From Clostridiales bacterium (GTDB taxonomy: Bacteria > Bacillota > Clostridia > Oscillospirales > Oscillospiraceae): 64,000 bases of DNA. Positions 18,645-30,052 of this stretch are shown one piece after another (within the stretch, counting starts at the first letter, position 1; the number at the start of each line of letters is the position of its first letter). The notes under the pieces are model-generated. The model did no database searches and was not told the DNA's origin. It saw only the letters and a list, made by a program, of their open reading frames with translations. Both the position numbers and the translations under genes were made by a program. Where the stretch lies: contig JAAYBD010000004.1 in assembly GCA_012719035.1 (NCBI GenBank), positions 17,366 through 81,365 on the forward strand, given 5' to 3'.

Positions 18645-21041
18645 TCAGATTCCCCAGATGTTTTTAGCGTATTCATATACTGCGCGGTCGGCGGCGAAAC
18701 ATCCGCTTCGGGCTATGTTGCGGAGCGAAACTGCCGAACGCCTTTCCCTGTCGGACATGAGCCCGTAGAGTTTATCATGAGTCCCGGCATAGCTGTCAAA
18801 ATCGGCAAGAAGCATATAATCATCGCCGCCATATACCAGCTTTGAAACAAGGTCTGAATAACTCTCTCCATTGCGGAAGCCGCGGCTGATGCGGTTGAGG
18901 GCGCGTCGGACTTTATCATTGGTGCCGTATATTTTTGCGGGGTCATAGCCGCCCTTTTTAAGCGCGTCTATCTCGTCTGCGCGCAGCCCGAAAAGAAACA
19001 TATTTTCATTGCCGAGTCTCCCGTACATTTCAACGTTTGCCCCGTCAAGAGTGCCGATGGTGACTGCACCGTTCATCATAAGCTTCATGTTGCCCGTTCC
19101 GCTTGCTTCCTTGCCCGCGGTTGAGATCTGCTCGGATATCTGTGCCGCCGGCATCAGCTTTTCAGCAACGGAAACACGGTAGTTTTCAAGAAAAACCACC
19201 TGAAGCTTTCCCTTGCACAAGGGATCGGAGTTAACATCATCGGATATAGAACATAGCAAGCTTATTATGCGCTTCGCTGTTTTGTAGCTGCTTGCCGCTT
19301 TTGCCCCGAAGATGAAGCATCGGGGTGTAAATTCCTCATTCGGATTATCGTGTATGCGCATCTGAAGATTCGTTATAAGCATGGCGCAGAGAAGCTGCCT
19401 TTTATATTCATGCAAACGCTTGACCTGTACATCGAACACAGCGTCAGTGTTAAGGATGATACCGCTTTCGTCTTTTACGTATTCTGCAAGCCTCTGCTTG
19501 TTATGAAGCTTGATTTCCTCCAGTTCGCGGAGAACAGAGCCGTTTTCTGCATATTTTTCAAGTTCGGAAAGCAGTTCCGGCTGAAGCAGATAATCATCAC
19601 TTCCAAGAAGCTTTACTATGAGACTGTGCAGCTCGGGATTGATCTGAGAAAGCCAGCGTCTGTGGTCGATTCCATTTGTGACGCTGTAAAATTTTTCAGG
19701 CTGATGCGAGTGTATGTCGCGGAAAAGTTCGCGCTTTAAGATTTCGCTATGCATTGCGGAAACACCGTTTACCTTATAGCAGACGGCAAGACAGATGTTT
19801 GCCATATGCACCTTTCCGCCCTCTATGATGAGATTTCGTAAAATAGCATCCTCGCTGCCGGAAAAGCTCTTTTCAAGATAGCGCCGGTAGCGCGTATCAA
19901 GCTCGCGTATTATCTGCCAGATGCGCGGAAGCTGAGCCTCGATAAGCTCCTGAGGCCAGCATTCCAAAGCCTCTGACATCACCGTATGGTTGGTATAAGC
20001 GACACATTCGGAAACTATTTTGAAAGCCTCATCCCAGCCAAGACCGTCCTCGTCCATGAAAATACGCATAAGCTCGGGTATTATCATTGTCGGATGAGTG
20101 TCGTTGATTTGAAATACATGATGTTCGGCAAAGCTGCGTACATCACCGTATTTTTCTCTGTGCTTTTTTACAACGGACTGTGCAGTTGCAGAGACAAAGA
20201 AGTACTGCTGCTTTATGCGGAGGATCTTTCCCTCTGTGTGTTCATCGGCGGGGTACAGCACCTTTGTGATGACTTCCGCCAAAGTTCGCTGCTCCATGGA
20301 TTTTACATATTCTCCGCCGGAGAAAAGACGCATATCGAGAGATTTTGGAGACTTTGCGTCCCATAGCCTAAGCGTGTTAACACGATCTGACTTATATCCG
20401 GTTATCAGCATATCACGCGGAACAGCAAGAACGGATGTGTAGTCCTTGACAGTCGCTATGCATTTTCCCTCGCTGTCCCAGCATTCTTCAACTTTTCCGC
20501 CGAAACGGATCTCTACGGAGTCCTCATAGCGGGGAACAAGCCAGCTGTCGGCAGCTATGGTCCAGTTGTCGGCAAGTTCGACCTGCTCGAAGTCGATAAG
20601 CTTTTGGCGGAACATCCCCAGTTCATAGCAAAGAGAATAGCCGGTAGCGGGGAGGTCGAGTGTTGCCATGCTGTCCATATAACAGGCTGCAAGGCGCCCG
20701 AGCCCCCCATTTCCCAGACCTGCATCCGGCTCCGCTTCAAAAATGTCCGAAGGCTCAAGCCCCATTTCGCGCAGGGCGTCGCTAAGCTCTTCAAGTATAC
20801 CGAGATTATAAGCATTCTTGGCGAGTGAACGCCCCATAAGAAACTCCATGGATAGATAGTGGAGCTGCCTTTCGTCGTGTTTATTGCCTTTTACGAGATT
20901 ACGCGATGTCATTTCACGAAGAAGCATCGCGCAGGCGCAGAAAATTTCTGAAGGACTTGCTTCATGTGCCTTTTTTCCAAAATGCGCTTCGAGCTTATCC
21001 TCAATTTCCGTTTTTAGCCCATCTTTTCCACTTCGGGTCAT
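18645..21041 (-). CDS. glgP: Glycogen/starch phosphorylase
   Basis: LHYLSMEFLMGRSL, GNGGLGRLAACYMDS, EASGTGNMKLMMNGA PLP region. Confidence 0.95.
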   Translation of the reverse strand: MTRSGKDGLKTEIEDKLEAHFGKKAHEASPSEIFCACAMLLREMTSRNLVKGNKHDERQLHYLSMEFLMGRSLAKNAYNLGILEELSDALREMGLEPSDIFEAEPDAGLGNGGLGRLAACYMDSMATLDLPATGYSLCYELGMFRQKLIDFEQVELADNWTIAADSWLVPRYEDSVEIRFGGKVEECWDSEGKCIATVKDYTSVLAVPRDMLITGYKSDRVNTLRLWDAKSPKSLDMRLFSGGEYVKSMEQRTLAEVITKVLYPADEHTEGKILRIKQQYFFVSATAQSVVKKHREKYGDVRSFAEHHVFQINDTHPTMIIPELMRIFMDEDGLGWDEAFKIVSECVAYTNHTVMSEALECWPQELIEAQLPRIWQIIRELDTRYRRYLEKSFSGSEDAILRNLIIEGGKVHMANICLAVCYKVNGVSAMHSEILKRELFRDIHSHQPEKFYSVTNGIDHRRWLSQINPELHSLIVKLLGSDDYLLQPELLSELEKYAENGSVLRELEEIKLHNKQRLAEYVKDESGIILNTDAVFDVQVKRLHEYKRQLLCAMLITNLQMRIHDNPNEEFTPRCFIFGAKAASSYKTAKRIISLLCSISDDVNSDPLCKGKLQVVFLENYRVSVAEKLMPAAQISEQISTAGKEASGTGNMKLMMNGAVTIGTLDGANVEMYGRLGNENMFLFGLRADEIDALKKGGYDPAKIYGTNDKVRRALNRISRGFRNGESYSDLVSKLVYGGDDYMLLADFDSYAGTHDKLYGLMSDRERRSAVSLRNIARSGCFAADRAVYEYAKNIWGI

Positions 21042-21069
21042 ACTCGTTTCCTTTCCCTGTCGGTTTTAA

Positions 21070-22488
21070 TTATATCATAAGCGCTTTATATATGTTTATA
21101 TACTCTTTGGCAGAATGGTTCCACGATAAATCCTCGGTCATTCCTCTACACATCAAATTCCACCACTCATCTTTGCTCTGCCAGATGTCTATCGCATAGT
21201 CTATTGCTCCCAGCATAGCGTCTGCGGAGTAGTCATAAAACGTGAAACCGTTTGAGTTTTCGGCAGGATACGGACGCACAGTGTCCCTCAGACCGCCAAC
21301 GGCGCGAACGATAGGAACCGTGCCGTAGCGCATTGCAATCATCTGAGTCAACCCGCAAGGTTCGCTGCGTGAAGGCATCAGCATAATGTCGGCTCCGGCA
21401 TAAAGCTTTGAGGCGCGTTTTTCGGAATACATGATATTCGCGGAGACCCTGCCTTTGTACCTTGCTTCTGCATCGCGGAAGAAATTCTCGTAAATCCCAT
21501 CGCCTGTTCCGAGGATAACAAGCCGTGCGCCCTTTGATACGATTCTATCCAAGGCATCGCTTACGAGGTCAAAGCCCTTGTGTCCGACAAGCCTTGAAAC
21601 ACAGGCGATTATAGGACTGTATTCATCTTCGTCCAGACCGATTTCGCGGCAAAGGTCTTTCCTGCATTCTTTTTTTCCATCCGGAGAGTGAGGACCATAT
21701 TGTTCAATAATGGTGCCGTCTGTCATCGGATTGAAGCGCCCTGTGTCAAGACCGTTCACAATGCCTGTGAGTTTAAAAGAATTATACTCTATTACCTTGT
21801 GAAGCCCGCAGGCAAAATAGGGGTCGCGAAGCTCAAAGGCATAGGAGGGGCTGACGGTAGTAATATGGTCTGCCTTTAAGATAGCTCCCTTCATAAGGTT
21901 TAAATCATCATCATAGCGGATTTCCCCGCTGTCATACAGCTCATTGGGAAGACCGAAGACATCATCTAAGGTTTCTTTGCCGAAGCGCCCCTGATATTCT
22001 ATGTTGTGGATGGTAAAAACGGTTTTTATGCTGCCGTAGAACTCTGCTGGCTCCTGCCTTAGATAAATTGGGATCAGCGCCGTTTGCCAGTCGTTGCAAT
22101 TTATTATATCGGGTTTCCAGCCTATAAGCGGCAGGATTTCCGCCACCGCCTTTGAAAAAAATCCAAAGCGCTCGCCGTCATCGTAACAGCCGTAGACGCT
22201 TTCGCGCTTGAAGTAATATTCGTTATCAATGAAATAGTATATAACGCCCTCATGTTCAAGACTGAACAAACCGCAATACTGCTTTCGCCAAGCAAGATGA
22301 ACGTAAGTATAAAAAAGAAAATTCATCTGCGAGCGCCATTTTTCCGAGATAGCGCTGTAAAGCGGGAGGATAACGCGGGTGTCTGTTCCCTCTGAGCACA
22401 GGGTTTTGGGAAGCGAACCCGCAACATCGGCAAGACCGCCTGTTTTGACGAAAGGTGCGGACTCACTGACAGCGTAGAGTATATTCAT
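21070..22488 (-). CDS. glgA: Glycogen synthase
   Basis: SESAPFVKTGGLADVAGSLPK N-terminus, PSRSEPCGLTQMIAMRYGTVPIVRAVGGLRDTV. Confidence 0.95.
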   Translation of the reverse strand: MNILYAVSESAPFVKTGGLADVAGSLPKTLCSEGTDTRVILPLYSAISEKWRSQMNFLFYTYVHLAWRKQYCGLFSLEHEGVIYYFIDNEYYFKRESVYGCYDDGERFGFFSKAVAEILPLIGWKPDIINCNDWQTALIPIYLRQEPAEFYGSIKTVFTIHNIEYQGRFGKETLDDVFGLPNELYDSGEIRYDDDLNLMKGAILKADHITTVSPSYAFELRDPYFACGLHKVIEYNSFKLTGIVNGLDTGRFNPMTDGTIIEQYGPHSPDGKKECRKDLCREIGLDEDEYSPIIACVSRLVGHKGFDLVSDALDRIVSKGARLVILGTGDGIYENFFRDAEARYKGRVSANIMYSEKRASKLYAGADIMLMPSRSEPCGLTQMIAMRYGTVPIVRAVGGLRDTVRPYPAENSNGFTFYDYSADAMLGAIDYAIDIWQSKDEWWNLMCRGMTEDLSWNHSAKEYINIYKALMI

Positions 22489-22528
22489 GCTTAACCCCCT
22501 TGGGATTTTTACTTTTTCTTCATTAAAC

Positions 22529-23647
22529 CTATACTGTCTTTCCTTTAGGCACTGTTATCGGAAGCGCATTGCTTCCTGACAACACAAGATTATCGGAAAA
22601 GACAACGTACTTATCAGATATGACATAGCTTAGCTCTGTATTTTCGCCGATTACCGTATCCTGCATTATAACACAGTTTTTGAGTTTCGCACCTTTTTTG
22701 ACCCGCACTCCGCGAAATAGTACGCAGTTCATCAGCTCGCCCTCAATGTAGCAGCCGTCGGCCACAAGGGAGTTTGTTGCGGAAGCATTTTCACCGTAAT
22801 ATGTGGAAACAGAGCTGCGCCCTCTTGTGTATACCGGGTTGTCATCGGGAAAAAGATCCCTTCGGCAGGAATATTTGAGCATATCCATATTGGCGTTAAA
22901 ATAGTCCGAGACTGAACATATATGGGCAGTATAGCCCTTGTGAATATAAAGACCGATTTTGCCGCCGCATTTCAAATAGTGTGCAAGAGCGTCCCGATGG
23001 AAGTGAAATTTTCCGTTTGCGCGGCACCAGTCGATCAGCTCAAGAAGCAGCGGCTTACGGATTATGTAAACCTCGAGTGAAGACAATGCCTTTCTATGAT
23101 CCGAACCGGGGAAGAGCATACGTTTTGAGGTTATCGGGGTATCCGGAACAAATCTTATTCTTGTACCGCTGTTGCAGAATGATTTTTCTGTGCAGATCGC
23201 CGTGATCTCGCATCCGGATGTTAGATGTGCGTCGAAAACTTCCTTGAGGTCGATATTGACCGCAAGATCTCCCCGAAAGAGCACGACATGGTTTTGCTTT
23301 ATATTGCGGATATAGGAACGAACAGAAGAGAGCGCCTCCATGCATCCTTTGTACTCGCCTAAGTCGCTGTCGTGCATGCCGAAGGGAGGAAGAAGGGAAA
23401 GACCGCCGCTCAATTGGCTGAGGTCCCAGTCTTTGCCGCTGCCGAGATGGTCAAGAAGTGACTGATAGTCGCGCTGCATTATGACGCCGACATCGCGGAC
23501 GCCCGCGTTGGCCATGGACGAGAGAGCAAAATCTATCAGCCTGTATCTGGAGCAGAAGGGAAGGGAAGCGCCGGTTCGTTGAGTAACAAGCTCGCCAAGC
23601 GCAGGGTGGGAGTGATATGCGTATACTATTCCATGTAAATCCGGCAT
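22529..23647 (-). CDS. glgD: Glucose-1-phosphate adenylyltransferase regulatory subunit GlgD
   Basis: GlgC-like fold lacking the N-terminal AGGQGSRL loop; RYRLIDFALSSMANAGVRDVGVI. Confidence 0.92.
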   Translation of the reverse strand: MPDLHGIVYAYHSHPALGELVTQRTGASLPFCSRYRLIDFALSSMANAGVRDVGVIMQRDYQSLLDHLGSGKDWDLSQLSGGLSLLPPFGMHDSDLGEYKGCMEALSSVRSYIRNIKQNHVVLFRGDLAVNIDLKEVFDAHLTSGCEITAICTEKSFCNSGTRIRFVPDTPITSKRMLFPGSDHRKALSSLEVYIIRKPLLLELIDWCRANGKFHFHRDALAHYLKCGGKIGLYIHKGYTAHICSVSDYFNANMDMLKYSCRRDLFPDDNPVYTRGRSSVSTYYGENASATNSLVADGCYIEGELMNCVLFRGVRVKKGAKLKNCVIMQDTVIGENTELSYVISDKYVVFSDNLVLSGSNALPITVPKGKTV

Positions 23648-24843
23648 TACTTGTTCTCCTTCTTTGCATAAATGATTGTACCCGCTTCGATATGGGAATT
23701 TGCTTCAATGATTGAATCAGGTCCGCAGGTAGTGATTTTTATTTCGCTTTGCCCGTTGGGGGGTGTTCCGATAATAGCTTTTTCACCGATTTTTACGTTT
23801 TCTCCAATGATGGAATATTCTATATGAGCACCATTTCCGATTTTGCAGCCGGGCATAAGAATGCTGTAGTTGACAATCGCGTCTTCGCCAACTGTAACGC
23901 CGTTGCTCAAAATAGAATTGCTGATTTTACCTCTGATATCACATCCCTCTGTTATTATACTGTGGTGGATCTCCGATTTTTCACCTATATAGTGCGGAGG
24001 TTTAATAGGACTTCTGCTTCTTATCGGCCATGTACGGTCGTAAAGGTCGATAAGGGAGGGCGAGAGCATATCTATGTTCGATTCCCAAAGGCTGTCTATT
24101 GTTCCTACATCTCGCCAATAACCCTCAAAAGCATAAGCCCAGAGCTTTTCGCCGTTTTTGAGCATTGCGGGGATGATGTTTTTTCCAAAGTCCTTTTCCG
24201 AAAGCAGATCCTTTTCGTCTTCAATGAGGTATTTTTTGAGTTTTTTCCATTTAAAGATATAGATGCCCATTGAGGCAAGGTCGCTTTCGGGCGTTTTCGG
24301 CTTCTCGGTGAATTTGCAGATAAACCCGTTTTCGTCCGTACCCATTATCCCGAAGCGTGAGGCATCCTCAAGCGGTACCTGTATGACGGCGATAGAACAA
24401 TCCGCGTCATGCGATTTGTGCTGCTCAAGCATGTCGGAGTAGTCCATTTTATATATATGGTCACCGCTGAGAATAAGCACATATTCAGGCTCCCACATAT
24501 CTACAAAACCCATGTTCTGGTAAATAGCGTTTGCTGTGCCGGAGAACCATTCTCCCTTTGCCCCTGCGATCTGGTATGGGGGAAGAATATAAACTCCGCC
24601 GCGCTGCACATCCAGATCCCAAGGCTGGCCGCTTCCGATATAGCTGTTGAGCTGCAAAGGCTGATACTGGGTCAGCACACCGACAACATCGATTCCGGAA
24701 TTTGCACAGTTGCTCAGGGGAAAATCGATTATGCGGTATTTACCTCCGAAGGGCATTATCGGTTTTGCAGCCCTACTCGTCAGAGCATAGAGCCTTGAGC
24801 CTTGTCCGCCTGCCAGAAGCATTGCGATGCACTCTTTTTTCAT
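23647..24843 (-). CDS. glgC: Glucose-1-phosphate adenylyltransferase
   Basis: [39 protein letters not shown]. Confidence 0.95.
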   Translation of the reverse strand: MKKECIAMLLAGGQGSRLYALTSRAAKPIMPFGGKYRIIDFPLSNCANSGIDVVGVLTQYQPLQLNSYIGSGQPWDLDVQRGGVYILPPYQIAGAKGEWFSGTANAIYQNMGFVDMWEPEYVLILSGDHIYKMDYSDMLEQHKSHDADCSIAVIQVPLEDASRFGIMGTDENGFICKFTEKPKTPESDLASMGIYIFKWKKLKKYLIEDEKDLLSEKDFGKNIIPAMLKNGEKLWAYAFEGYWRDVGTIDSLWESNIDMLSPSLIDLYDRTWPIRSRSPIKPPHYIGEKSEIHHSIITEGCDIRGKISNSILSNGVTVGEDAIVNYSILMPGCKIGNGAHIEYSIIGENVKIGEKAIIGTPPNGQSEIKITTCGPDSIIEANSHIEAGTIIYAKKENK

Positions 24844-24871
24844 GAGCCGAACCTCCAATCTCGTCTTCTGA

Positions 24872-26812
24872 TTAGGTTTTTTTGCCGTTTGGCTTTTTTT
24901 GCGGCTTATCGCTTGAACACGAGGGACGTGGGGACGTACTCCGCGTTCTTCTCATAAATACTGCTGTAAGTGGGGGGATATTCATGGTAATTGAATAATT
25001 TTGTCCATGAAATGGGATTTTCTCAACATTGAAAGCTTCGCTTTCGGTGAGAGCGCCGCTTCCTCCAAAGCGGGGCTCGTCCGTTGACAGGAGAATTTTA
25101 TAACTGCCTGTGCCCGTAACCCCGAGGCGGAAATCATTGACCGAAATGCCCGAAAAATTACAGATGAAAATCAGCTCCCGGCCGGAGCGGTCCTTCCGTA
25201 CAAAAGCGATTATGTTCTTTTCGCGCTCATCGGGACAGAGCCATTTAAAACCCTCTGCTGCAAAGTCTATATGCCAAAGAGGTTTGTTTGACTTATAGAA
25301 CTTGTTGCTCTCTGCAAAATATGTGTGCAGAGCGGCATTTTCCGCGTTTTCAAGAAGCTCCCACGGAAGCTCAGATGAATAATCCCATTCGCTCAGCTGT
25401 CCAAGCTCCGCACCCATGAACAGAAGTTTTTTGCCCGGATGGGCAAGCATATACGCCCAAAATGCCCGAACGCCTGCAAATTTTTGCTCAATAGTTCCGG
25501 GCGCCTTACCCATCAGCGAGCCTTTCATATGAACTACTTCGTCATGGGAGAGCGGCAGGATAAAGTTTTCGGAAAAGGCGTACATGAGTGAGAATGTCAG
25601 ATCGCTGTGATGATCCGCTCGGAAATATGGGTCTGTTTTAAGATAGCGCAAAGTGTCATTCATCCAGCCCATGTTCCACTTTAGGTTAAAACCCAAGCCT
25701 TCGGCAGATGTTGGAGCTGTGACAAGCGGCCATGCGGTGCTTTCTTCCGCAACCATTAATACGCTGTCGTCATAGGCAAAGCAGACCTCATTGAGCTGTT
25801 TCAAAAACTCGACTGCATGGAAGTTTTCCTTTCCTCCGTACTTATTCGGTTTCCATTTTCCGTCCTGCCTGTCATAGTCGAGGTAGAGCATGGAAGCAAC
25901 GGCATCAACGCGCAGACCGTCTATATGATATTTTTCGAGCCAAAATAGGGCAGAGGAAATTAGAAAGCTCCTTACCTCGCCTTTGGAGAAGTCAAAAATA
26001 CGTGTCCCCCAGCTCGGATGCTCCGCCATCTCGGGATCAGAATCCTCATAGAGCCTGCTCCCGTCGAACTCTACCAGTCCCTGAGGGTCTTTTGGAAAGT
26101 GTGCCGGAACCCAGTCCATTATCACTCCTATGCCTGCTTTATGGCATGCGTCTACGAAATACATGAGGTCATGCGGAGTTCCAAATCTTGAGCTTGGCGC
26201 AAAGTAGCCCGTACACTGATAGCCCCATGAACCATCATATGGAAACTCCGTCAAGGGCATGAGTTCGATATGAGTAAATCCTAAAGCCTTTACATAAGGG
26301 ATAAGCTCTTCTGTCGCTTCGCGATAGGTGAGAAAAGCGCCATTTTCACCGCGCTTCCATGAACCTAAATGCACTTCATAAATATTCAGAGGATTGCTGT
26401 ATACCTTATGGTTTCGGCGATGAGCGAACCATTTTTCGTCCCCCCATACGTAGCCGTCGGGATTAGAAAGAAGCGAGGCATTAGCTGGTCTAAGTTCTGA
26501 AAAAAAGCCATAGGGATCGGCTTTCCAGAGCATTTGCCCGTCTCTTGCGTTTATTACATATTTGTACGGCTGCATTTCTTCGATGTTATTTATCTCAGCT
26601 TCCCAGATACCGCCGCTGAGATATGACATTGGATTTGCCTTTGGGTCCCAGCCGTTGAAAGCACCGGCTACAAAGACGCTTACGGCATTCGGCGCCCAGA
26701 CGCGGAAAACAGCTCCTTTATCCGTCATATGAGCGCCGAGAAAATCTTCGGCATGGGTGCATTTTCCGCTTGTAAAGCTGTCTAAAAAAGCTTCTGTATG
26801 ACTGTTTGTCAT
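24872..26812 (-). CDS. glgB: 1,4-alpha-glucan branching enzyme
   Basis: [39 protein letters not shown] motifs. Confidence 0.95.
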   Translation of the reverse strand: MTNSHTEAFLDSFTSGKCTHAEDFLGAHMTDKGAVFRVWAPNAVSVFVAGAFNGWDPKANPMSYLSGGIWEAEINNIEEMQPYKYVINARDGQMLWKADPYGFFSELRPANASLLSNPDGYVWGDEKWFAHRRNHKVYSNPLNIYEVHLGSWKRGENGAFLTYREATEELIPYVKALGFTHIELMPLTEFPYDGSWGYQCTGYFAPSSRFGTPHDLMYFVDACHKAGIGVIMDWVPAHFPKDPQGLVEFDGSRLYEDSDPEMAEHPSWGTRIFDFSKGEVRSFLISSALFWLEKYHIDGLRVDAVASMLYLDYDRQDGKWKPNKYGGKENFHAVEFLKQLNEVCFAYDDSVLMVAEESTAWPLVTAPTSAEGLGFNLKWNMGWMNDTLRYLKTDPYFRADHHSDLTFSLMYAFSENFILPLSHDEVVHMKGSLMGKAPGTIEQKFAGVRAFWAYMLAHPGKKLLFMGAELGQLSEWDYSSELPWELLENAENAALHTYFAESNKFYKSNKPLWHIDFAAEGFKWLCPDEREKNIIAFVRKDRSGRELIFICNFSGISVNDFRLGVTGTGSYKILLSTDEPRFGGSGALTESEAFNVEKIPFHGQNYSITMNIPPLTAVFMRRTRSTSPRPSCSSDKPQKKPNGKKT

Positions 26813-26918
26813 TAGAGTATCACAACCTTCGCTAAAGTGTTTCAGGCAGCTTCCGCCGTTCTGCCTGTTTGTTCAAGGACAGGTGGGACGCGGCTTTATA
26901 AATTGGTTTTGCGTATTA

Positions 26919-26946
26919 TAAAACAGCGGGAGTATAACTCCCGCTG
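26919..26946 (-). terminator. Terminator after pth
   Basis: Reverse strand CAGCGGGAGT-TAT-ACTCCCGCTGTTTTA, directly at the pth stop. Confidence 0.75.
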
Positions 26947-27543
26947 TCAGTTGAATATATTCATGGCTCTTTCCATACCATCGCTAATGATAACAGAAAC
27001 AGCTTTCGCAGCTTTTTCACACGTCTCCGCAATAGTATCTGCGTCTTTGCCGCAGAATCTCCCCAAAACCCAGTTAATGATATCTTCTTCGCTTGCGTTT
27101 GAGGGCGGTGCGCCGACTCCGACTTTTATGCGCGGAAAGTTGTCGGTTCCCAATGCGGAAATAATGCTTTTCAGCCCGTTATGTCCGCCGCTTGAGCCTT
27201 TTGCCCGTATACGGATTTTTCCGACGGGAAGCGAAATATCGTCGCCAATGACAATAACGCGCTCTGCGGGAACTTTGTAGTACGCCGCGGCGGGAGCAAC
27301 GGCGTTACCTGATAAATTCATATAAGTCTGAGGCTTCATAAGTAAGATTTTTTCGCCGTTAATGGTAATGATTGAAGTCAAAGCATTGAAACGCAGCTTG
27401 TTTATTTTTATGTTCTCGGTCTTTTCCAGAGCATCGGCCGCCATGAAGCCTACGTTATGACGGGTAGAGCTGTATTTCGGTCCGGGGTTTCCAAGAAATA
27501 CGACCAGCCATTCTACGCCGCCGCTTTTATTTTTAAAAAACAT
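26947..27543 (-). CDS. pth: Peptidyl-tRNA hydrolase
   Basis: VVFLGNPGPKYSSTRHNVGFMAADAL, GHNGLKSII; start choice approximate. Confidence 0.93.
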   Translation of the reverse strand: MFFKNKSGGVEWLVVFLGNPGPKYSSTRHNVGFMAADALEKTENIKINKLRFNALTSIITINGEKILLMKPQTYMNLSGNAVAPAAAYYKVPAERVIVIGDDISLPVGKIRIRAKGSSGGHNGLKSIISALGTDNFPRIKVGVGAPPSNASEEDIINWVLGRFCGKDADTIAETCEKAAKAVSVIISDGMERAMNIFN

Positions 27544-27660
27544 AACAGCAAAATCCTTTCGCCGTCTATACGATGCAAAAAAATCGCAGAAACGGCATAC
27601 CGAACTGAACAAAGCTTATTCAGCCAGTATTACAGAGTCTAACTCAGATGAGATAAATTA

Positions 27661-28620
27661 TCAGTCGAAAAGTGAAGATATGGAAACTTCTTCATAAATG
27701 CGTGCAATCGCTTCGGAGAACAAAGCGTCTACGGAAAGATACTTAATCTTATCGCACTCTTTATTAGAGGGATAGGGAATAGTATCAAGAAGGACAAGCT
27801 CTTTGATACAGCTTTCGTTGATGCGGTCTATAGCCGGTCCCGAGAGAACACCGTGGCTTGCGCAGGCATATACTTCCTTTGCGCCGCCCATCTCTGTAAG
27901 CGCTTTTGCGGCACCGCAAAGGCTTCCCGCCGTGTCGACCATATCATCAAGCATGATGACACGTTTATCCCTTACATCGCCGATTATGTTCATTACCTCG
28001 GAACTGTTTGCTTTCTCGCGGCGTTTGTCAACTATGGCGAGGTTAAGACCAAGCTTGTGGGAAAACTTTCTGGCTCTTGCAACGCTTCCCACATCGGGAG
28101 AAACAACGATACAGTCGCAGTTGCCGGGACCAAACTTTTTGTTGTAATAATTTGCAAAGAGCGGGCTGCCCATTAAATTATCAACCGGAATATCAAAGAA
28201 GCCTTGGATTTGGGAAGCGTGGAGATCCATTGTCAGAACTCTGTCGGCGCCTGCTTCGGTTATCAAATTAGCAACGAGCTTTGCCGAGATGGGGTCGCGG
28301 CTCTTTGCTTTTCTGTCCTGACGTCCATAGCCGAAATACGGCATTACGGCGGTAATGCGTCCTGCGGAGGCTCTGCGCATAGCATCGATCATGATGAGCA
28401 TTTCCATCAGGTTGTTATTTACGGGGCCGCACGTTGACTGCACTATAAATACATCAGCTCCGCGGACAGGCTCATTGATTGATATAGAAATTTCTCCGTC
28501 GGAAAAAGCGGTCGCAACGGATTTGCCGATTTCTATATTGAGTTTTTTACAAATCCCCTCTGCAAGTTTTGGATTAGAGTTTCCGGCAAAAACCTTTATC
28601 TCCTTGCCATGTGAAATCAC
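27661..28620 (-). CDS. prs: Ribose-phosphate pyrophosphokinase
   Basis: KVFAGNSNPKLAEGICKKLNI, YFGYGRQDRKAKSRDPISAKLVANLI, DMVDTAGSL. Confidence 0.95.
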   Translation of the reverse strand: MISHGKEIKVFAGNSNPKLAEGICKKLNIEIGKSVATAFSDGEISISINEPVRGADVFIVQSTCGPVNNNLMEMLIMIDAMRRASAGRITAVMPYFGYGRQDRKAKSRDPISAKLVANLITEAGADRVLTMDLHASQIQGFFDIPVDNLMGSPLFANYYNKKFGPGNCDCIVVSPDVGSVARARKFSHKLGLNLAIVDKRREKANSSEVMNIIGDVRDKRVIMLDDMVDTAGSLCGAAKALTEMGGAKEVYACASHGVLSGPAIDRINESCIKELVLLDTIPYPSNKECDKIKYLSVDALFSEAIARIYEEVSISSLFD

Positions 28621-28873
28621 TATAATCGTCCTCTCTTTTTGTTTTTTTATAATTTCCTGAAGCGGACATTATATCAGGCGCTGAAAGCGCCCTTAACTCG
28701 TCAGAAACATTATAACAAATCTTTATTATAAATAAAAGTCCAAAGACAAACATTTTGCGTGAATTTGGAAACCTTTTTATAATTTTCCGTATAAATATGA
28801 TTATTTGAAATATATTTACAATTTAAGAATTTTTGTATATACTATACGGGATATATTACAAGGGGAGCAATTT

Positions 28874-29983
28874 ATGCTTGAATTTGAAGAATACAAAGTA
28901 AAACTTAGCACTATTAAGCCGACACTTGATGATTTGGGAGTGGCGCTGAAGCTTTCGGAGGCAAAGCTTGAACTGAAAGACCTTGAAAACGAAACGGAAA
29001 AAGCAGGTTTTTGGGATGACATCGAAAACTCTCAGAAGGTTTTAAAACGCATGAAGCAGCTGAAGCAAAAGTGCGACAGATATAAAAAGCTGCAGAACAC
29101 CTTCGATGACCTCTATACGATATGTGAGATGGCGCTTGAAGAAAACGATGAATCCATGCTTGAAGAGCTTGTAGCAGGTTTCGAAGCTTTTGAAAAGAAG
29201 CTTCAGGACGAGCGTCTTACGACCCTGCTGTCCGGCGAATACGATTCCTGCGGGGCTATTTTGTCATTCCATGCCGGTGCAGGCGGGACAGAGGCGCAGG
29301 ACTGGGCTTCCATGCTGTACCGTATGTATACGCGGTGGGCAGAGCGACATGGCTTTACCTATAAGATTTTGGACTACCTTGACGGCGAGGAAGCGGGAAT
29401 AAAAAGCGCCACTATTTCCATAGAAGGGGAGAACGCTTACGGATATCTTAAAAGCGAACACGGAATTCACCGTTTGGTCCGTATTTCTCCGTTTGACTCA
29501 TCCGGACGCCGTCACACAAGTTTTGCCGCGGTCGAGGTAATGCCGCAGATAAGCGACGATTCCCAAATAGAAATACGCCCGGAGGATTTGAAGGTCGATA
29601 CTTACCGCAGCTCGGGAGCGGGCGGTCAGCATGTCAATAAAACGGAGAGCGCCATACGTATAACCCATATTCCGTCGGGTGTGGTAGTGTCCTGCCAGAC
29701 GGAACGAAGCCAGCACCAGAACCGGGAGTACGCTATGAGTATGCTGCGTGCACGCCTTGCAGAAATTAAGGAACGAGAGCACCTCGAAAGAGTTGAGGAT
29801 ATCAAGGGCGTGCAGATGAAGATCGAATGGGGAAGCCAGATACGCTCATATGTATTTATGCCCTATACGCTTGCAAAGGATCACCGAACCAATTATGAAA
29901 ACGGCAATATTAACGCCGTAATGGACGGCGATATCGACGGCTTCATCAATGCATTCCTTACCATGAACGCAGGAAAGCATTGA
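28874..29983 (+). CDS. prfB: Peptide chain release factor 2 (no frameshift needed)
   Basis: SGAGGQHVNKTESAIRITHIPSG GGQ motif; AGAGGTEAQDWASML; ORF continuous from ATG at 28874. Confidence 0.94.
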   Translation: MLEFEEYKVKLSTIKPTLDDLGVALKLSEAKLELKDLENETEKAGFWDDIENSQKVLKRMKQLKQKCDRYKKLQNTFDDLYTICEMALEENDESMLEELVAGFEAFEKKLQDERLTTLLSGEYDSCGAILSFHAGAGGTEAQDWASMLYRMYTRWAERHGFTYKILDYLDGEEAGIKSATISIEGENAYGYLKSEHGIHRLVRISPFDSSGRRHTSFAAVEVMPQISDDSQIEIRPEDLKVDTYRSSGAGGQHVNKTESAIRITHIPSGVVVSCQTERSQHQNREYAMSMLRARLAEIKEREHLERVEDIKGVQMKIEWGSQIRSYVFMPYTLAKDHRTNYENGNINAVMDGDIDGFINAFLTMNAGKH

Positions 29984-30003
29984 TGTGCTTATGTGTAAAT
30001 TAT

Positions 30004-30040
30004 AAAAGGCAGATATCTTATTTAAGATATCTGCCTTTTT
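30004..30040. terminator. Bidirectional terminator between convergent prfB and hppA
   Basis: AAAAGGCAGATATCTTA-TT-TAAGATATCTGCCTTTTT, near-perfect palindrome. Confidence 0.85.
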
Positions 30041-30052
30041 GTTATTAGTGAT

